Assembly (NCBI GenBank): GCA_020747065.1
Contig: JAGMVK010000002.1
Coordinates: 496,001-560,000 of the forward strand
Origin: Cadophora sp. MPI-SDFR-AT-0126
Lineage: Eukaryota; Ascomycota; Leotiomycetes; Helotiales; Ploettnerulaceae
Reading direction: 5' to 3'
Length of the DNA: 64,000 bases
Shown: positions 58,936 through 64,000 of the stretch, in pieces
Numbering within the stretch: position 1 is the first letter of the stretch
Layout of the letters: the number at the start of each line of letters is the position of its first letter
Notes under the pieces: model-generated
Database searches by the model: none
Seen by the model: the letters and a program-made list of their open reading frames with translations, nothing else
Told to the model about the DNA's origin: nothing
Translations under genes and position numbers: made by a program

Positions 58936-60385
58936 ATGTCCCATACAATACGAAGATACAAGACCGACATCAGCGAGTGTAGCGCCGCAAGTCACAGTGA
59001 CGAGTCCCAAGACTCGCAAAGCACAACCCCGACATCCCTCTACAGCAGTCCCAGTCCCTCATTACGACATGCAACAGACCTCTACTCGAAGCCAGAATAC
59101 GATATCTCGCCATGTACGACATTCTGCGCTCGGTCGTCAACAGAAACCTATTCCTCAACCGTCGAATCCTTCGAAGAACTCTGCGAAGAACCAGACACCT
59201 ACGACCCCGAATATGAAGTCCCCGAATACCGCGAACCCGTCTTCCACGACCTTCGAGCCTCCAACCCCTCCGACTTCGCCGAATTCTTCCCAACCATGAA
59301 CCGACTCTGCATTCGGCACGACGACACCACGCACGACGGGAATATGAACTTGCGAGTCGATATCGAGAGGAGGAGAGGCACGATCCAGCTCTTTCACCTG
59401 AAGATGAATGACCTCAAGAAACGCGAGTTCTCCCTCCGCCGCTACGAGCGCTCTTCAGGTCGAGAAGTCTGCCATTCAGCACGCAAATTCACAACTCCAT
59501 CGTCCGAGAAACGACCTACAATGGGACGATCCGTATCCAACGCATTCGCCAGTATGGTTAAGCCGGAATTCAAGCGTACATCTTCTGGTTTCTCCTCGCA
59601 TTCAAACGCTAAGAAGCCAATGAAGAGACAAGACAGTGGCTATGGATCCGACTCCGGTGATGATTTCGATGAGGATTACTTCCCAAGCCCAAAATCCAAA
59701 TCAGCCATTCAGATCCCCTCAAACACAACCAAACTCGAGTTCAGCAATTACGCACAAGTGCTTGTCAAGCGTCGCGGAGCTAAGTCCTCAAAACGATACG
59801 AGTTCGAGTATTGGGGTCACAACTACACCTGGAAACGTGTCGTCAAAAAGGATGGTGATGGAAAGGAAGTCAGTTATCATTTGTACCAAGACGATTCCGG
59901 CAATGCCGTAGCACATATCGTGCCCGAGCTGAGGAGTCGGAGCCAGGTGCGGGAGGAGGAGAGAAATGGTGGGTGGGTAAAGCCTTGCTCGTTGTGGATT
60001 GCAGACAAGAGTGTGTTGGAGGCTGTTACCGATGTTGCGGAGTAAGTCGCCATTCTAATCGCTACACTTCTCGTCCCAGGGATTTGTAAGTTGAATTGGT
60101 CTAACATGTCCTTTCAGCGTCATAGTAGCAACCGGCCTCATCGCCCTTGTCGATGACAGCATCAAATCGCACTTCCACCCCTCTCACTCGTCCACCGGCC
60201 GCCCCTCCCTATCCCGTACGCACACTCTCCCTCTCCCAAAACTTGGCATGGATGTTGAGTACGTCGGGCCTCGTGCTCTCGTCGAACATATGTTCAAGCG
60301 GAGGAATAGCGGAGGGTCGGGGAAGGAGAGAGAGTCAAGACAGAACCCGAGTCCACTGAGGGCGCATGCCATTACGGCGTACTAA
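58936..60385 (+). CDS. Conserved fungal protein of unknown function
   Basis: Spliced model: 58936..60041, 60118..60385; 1374 nt, 457 aa, in frame. The first 130 residues are Ser/Thr/Pro- and Glu-rich and disordered. Residues about 135-175 contain DGNMNLRVDIERRR and TIQLFHLKMNDLKKREFSLR; 185-270 are basic and Ser-rich with KKPMKRQDSGYGSDSGDD. Residues about 285-400 form a strand-rich domain (KLEFSNYAQVLVKRR, KRYEFEYWGHNYTWKRV, GNAVAHIVPE, VIVATGLIALVDDSIKSH) that resembles a tubby/LOR-like barrel, although this is only an impression. No catalytic motif. The Ser-rich KRQDSGYGSDSG stretch looks like a phosphorylation site. The long upstream region suggests complex control. Confidence 0.85.
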
Positions 60386-62258
60386 GTTTAATATCGACAG
60401 TGAGCAAAAGTCTCGCAGTTCGTGGCCGGAGAGACAGAACAGTACGGCGAATGTGCCGGTGGGGTTGATACTTGGGTACATACAGGACCCGCCTAGCTGA
60501 GTTTGTTGCCAGCTAAGACGGGGATATACGTTTATAAGATAGGAACGGACTTGATACGATAGGGCAGGGTACTTTGCATTAGGATATAGGATACCTGGAT
60601 AGGATACCTCGGATGGATATGGGATCATGGGTAAGAGACCAGGCATGGCATGGGACGGCGCACATCATCATTATCATCATGCACGGCGTTGCATTGGAGT
60701 CTCCCTGTCTTTCCTTCACCTCATCATTGAGGATTGAATTGGATGTATGACGCTTTCTCATTCTCATCATATCGTGGCTTTGTTTAATGAATAGAGAACC
60801 ATTATGATATTATGATATTATATGAAATTTTAATGAGAATCAATTCTTCACTACTAATTTTCTTTTTTCTTTCCTCGTGCTCTATAAGCAGATGAGATTT
60901 TGTGATAACTTGAGCTACTCACTGATGTGATACTGCACTTCTTTCTTTCTTTCTTTTTTTTCTTTTTTCCTTTTCTTTTAGACAACGATACTGTAAGGAA
61001 ATCAAGAGATAGATGTATACTTGTGTGCGTATGCGACGTGGACGAACAAAATACCCTTCTGTGCTTTTGTTCTCTAGTAAAGAGAAGAAGATCTAAGGCG
61101 CCACATGTGTGTATTCTTACTTATAAAGTGACATATTCTTCAGATTTAAAGAAAAAGAGATGGGGGGTAGAGTTTCACCTGCGAAGTTAGTGAATGGATT
61201 TTCAGAGCGGTGTTCTGAATTTGAGATGCGTTTTAGATGTGTTCGTTTCAGCTGTATTCTTTTAATAGGAGCTTCTTCTTTTATATGAAGCTGAAATTAG
61301 AATACTATTATTTCACCATCTGATACTTTTTCTTTCCTTTTCTCTACAAAGATGTTAAATTGATGTGTTGCAGGTGGAAGAGCGGTGCGTAAATGATAAA
61401 TCACATAGATAAAAACTCAATAGCTCTTTTCCCCTTTGCTTAGTTCTGAGAAGTAAGTTAACTTACAGAATGTATCAGAGTAATGAGACGGGGCTATTGA
61501 AATCAAACTATGCGTCGTCGATTAACTCTCCATTTGTCGTCGAGCATGGAAGTGTTGTCACGCACGTACGTACCTTCTGTCGATGCGAATTTGTCAACTG
61601 GAATTTTTTTTTGGCCAGTTGAGATAGTCGAGTTCAAGTCCATCTTCCCTGTACGACGACTGTGTAATTACTGTGTCGCCCTATCCCGGAATTTGGCTTG
61701 ATGCTTACGTTATTGCAGATGGCGTGACAGCTGCTGTGCGGTGAGGAGAAAGCGGAAAGTTAGATCATAGCACTCAATTTTGTTGGTCCGATAATCGATA
61801 CTGTCTGCTGGAAGACTTTACAGATGAAGGATATGGCGTGGTTATGTACTGGCTTCAGAGGACGTGGTGTAGCTATGTAAAATGCTCATCGGATTCACTC
61901 AGTGGCTGCACTTCCCAAGATGAGAGATAGGCGACGTGAATTCGAAGTCGACCGTAGATACCCTTGGTCAATTAAACGAGCCTATAAATCAGATCCGATA
62001 CGATTATAGATTTCTATTCCATCTTTGATGCCGCCTCTCATGTGATGTTTTGGTAGCCCTATTTGTCGTTACGACTAAGCGAGACCGTCTTTTCAATAAG
62101 TTTGGTCCACCGAATCTCTCTGTGTTCCCACTAGTCATACAACTCTTCCACAAACGGAGAGATGTGTAATCTGGAAACGAAGGAGATGATGCAGCTTTTA
62201 GTGTCTAGTTCCCCGTTCTAAATACGATCAATACACACTTTGGCAAAACCTATTCCCC
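60386..62258. other. 1.9-kb intergenic region, no supported gene
   Basis: Between convergent 3' ends. It contains a T/C-rich run at 60940-60980 and AT-rich sequence at 60780-60860 and 61250-61330. Short frames near 60927-61190 and 61510-61701 look random. Confidence 0.5.
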
Positions 62259-63729
62259 TCAAACCAGATTCGCTGGTGTAAATCGAAAGACATTCTCTGG
62301 ATCGACTTCCTTCTTCAACGCCCTGAGTCTATCAAAATTCTCCTTCCCAAAGCACTTCTCAACACTCAACCCCTCATCCAAAATCGCCAAATAATTTGCC
62401 TTAATCAACCCTTCCTCCTCCATCTTTTCATGGATACCCTCGGGCCACTTCACCGCCTCCTCAGCCCTTGCAGGATCTAGAACTGGAGCAAGAGCATGAA
62501 CGAAAACGTACGGTTCTCGGAGTCTATAAGACGAATCTGGTCGAGGTTCGATTGCTTCGCCTCGTACGAAGAAGTTACCGATACCGAACTGCACGCCGTC
62601 GGGAATCTTCTCTACTGCAGATGAGAGGATATCCACGGCAGCGGGTGTCATTTTGTTGATGAAGAAAGAGCGTGAGTGGTTATACGATGGAGGCGGAAGC
62701 ATAGGTCCCATCATATCCGACCATTTCTTCAGAGAAGCTAGAAAAATTGTCAACACATCGTTGCGAGCGGTCCAGGGGAGAACAAGAAAACTTACTTTCA
62801 GAAACCATATCCATCATCACATTTCCCAAACCCTTGATCCTTTCGAGCCACTTCCTTCCCTCCTCAAGATCCTCCGAAACCCACGAGAACGCCATTGATA
62901 GCATTGGTGCTCCACCCCTCTTAGAAAAGTGCGCGCCAATACACAGTTCCTTCGGCACAGTCCCAGTGTCAAAGATCTTTTGCACATCTTCGATGACTCT
63001 CGCAGCTTGGTCAAATTGAAACAGAACCATACCACCCAGCATCTTCGCCAAGGGATAAACTTTGACCGTCAAGTCCGTAATGACGCCAAACGCACCACCC
63101 GCACCCTTGATTCCCCACAGCAGCTCCGGGTCAGCTTCTTTCACCTCACCATCCGCAGTCGCGATTCTCGCACTGACGATCTGATCAACGCCCAATCCAT
63201 AAGCATTCACCAACGGACCAAACCCACCACTGAAAGCCCATCCCGCCCAGCCCACAATCCCAGCCAGCGTGCTCGACGTCACGAGTCCCCTCGCAGCAAG
63301 AAAGTCGACCAAATCACCACTCTGAGTTCCCCCACCAATCGTCACCGTCTTCTCATCACCCTCCGCAATCTCAATGCCGTTCAGTTCCCTAATATCGAGG
63401 ATCACCGCATCCGGCACGATCGAGCGACCGAACAGGTCATGGCCGCCTGATCGGACGGCTAGAGGGATATTTCTAGCGACGCAGAATCTTACGATGGTGG
63501 AGACTTCCGAGGTATTGGTGGCGCGGACTAGGGCGAGGGGTTCGTTGCCGGCGTATTTGAGGTTCCAGACGGATTTCAGGGCGTCGAAGTGTGGTGAGGC
63601 GCGGGTGTAGATTTTGAGGTGTGGGTTGGAGGATATCAGGGATTGCAGCTGGCTTGGAGGATCTGGGCCGATGTCCAGGACTGGGTTGAAGGCCAGTATT
63701 CGGAAGAAGTTGGGAGGCCCTGCTGACAT
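62259..63729 (-). CDS. FAD-linked oxidoreductase, berberine-bridge-enzyme type
   Basis: Spliced model: complement(62259..62737, 62796..63729), 1413 nt, 470 aa, in frame. FAD-binding PCMH domain at residues about 50-220: ALVRATNTSEVSTIVRFC, AVRSGGHDLFGRS with the His that usually forms the 8-alpha bond to FAD, VTIGGGTQSGDLVDFL, and SGGFGPLVNAYGLGVDQIVSA. The second covalent anchor of two-site BBE flavoproteins, a Cys in the GxCPxVG block, is replaced (GIVGWAGWAFSGGFG), so FAD is probably attached only once. The BBE C-terminal segment NFDRLRALKKEVDPENVF is present. No clear signal peptide, so likely intracellular. Such enzymes oxidise sugars, alcohols or secondary metabolites; no biosynthetic neighbour is in view. 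Confidence 0.92.
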
Positions 63730-64000
63730 TTTCCTTTGTCGTTGTTGATTTGCCTGATTGAAGGCTGGGAAGAGGATGAGAGTTTGGTCGGCGGTGATGA
63801 GAAGATGGGGCGAAGGTAGGAAATAGGTCGTTCTACGTTTACTTATAGATTCATCGCATCCTGCCTATCTTGTTGATATCGAGGCTGATACTGTGCCTCA
63901 GTATGTCAACAAGGAGTCTGTAAGACGGGGGTTGGTATCTCGTGAATTTTAACCAATCAGACATGAGCACCTCCTAAGCGATTGGCAGCAAAATTCTCCG
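63730..64000. other. upstream region of the FAD oxidase, window edge
   Basis: Likely promoter of the minus-strand oxidase. No further gene visible before the window ends. Confidence 0.4.

Overview
The window is nuclear DNA from a filamentous ascomycete (Pezizomycotina). The genes carry many short introns of about 45-85 nt with GTRNGT donors. Gene families typical of this group are present: HET-domain proteins, a Zn2Cys6 regulator, sugar-porter MFS transporters, berberine-bridge-type FAD oxidases and a SGNH/VCBS secreted protein. There is also a Fot1/pogo-type transposon mutated in the manner of repeat-induced point mutation (RIP). A Leotiomycetes-like fungus is my guess from gene style; it is not proven by the sequence.

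Layout. 1-194 is the 3' end of a gene. 738-9071 holds a divergent secreted pair: a signal-peptide protein with a GCTVVVLVSNRGVWASHLWE motif (-), and a roughly 1,410-residue, 18-exon SGNH hydrolase fused to FG-GAP/VCBS repeats and a Thr/Pro/Gly/Cys-rich tail (+). 9570-10784 is an F-box-like protein. 11805-17443 is a divergent pair of a sugar transporter and a cytosolic GH3/PA14 beta-glucosidase, which looks like an import-and-hydrolyse module. 17654-19513 is the dead pogo element inside AT-rich repeat debris. 19693-25700 is a compact aromatic-catabolism group: a Zn2Cys6 regulator divergent from a fumarylacetoacetase-family hydrolase, then a GFA-domain protein and a gentisate 1,2-dioxygenase-like bicupin. 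This fits gentisate to maleylpyruvate, (isomerase not here) to fumarylpyruvate, to fumarate plus pyruvate.

25701-29508 has no intact gene but carries at least 11 decayed minus-strand copies of a short motif encoding Q-G-C-x-x-C-N-K. An intron-containing tRNA-Arg(CCU) follows at 29509-29596, then a short degenerate tandem repeat. 31289-33659 is a HET protein, 33883-35750 a multi-pass membrane protein, 36447-37405 a conserved mitochondrial-type membrane protein, 38064-38252 a tiny single-pass protein, and 39290-40125 a small Cys-rich zinc-finger protein that becomes visible only after splicing.

41409-45240 is a second divergent transporter/enzyme pair: a sugar-porter MFS and a TauD/TfdA-type 2-oxoglutarate dioxygenase. 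45914-46828 is a small GPI-anchored Ecm33-like protein and 47242-49514 a second HET protein. 49515-58935 is nearly gene-free; its last 6 kb is GC-richer, pyrimidine-rich and full of TACTGTAC-like motifs, and it leads into a conserved unknown gene at 58936-60385. A berberine-bridge-type FAD oxidase at 62259-63729 closes the window. Exon coordinates in the entries were read by hand from splice signals and checked for frame where a sum is given.
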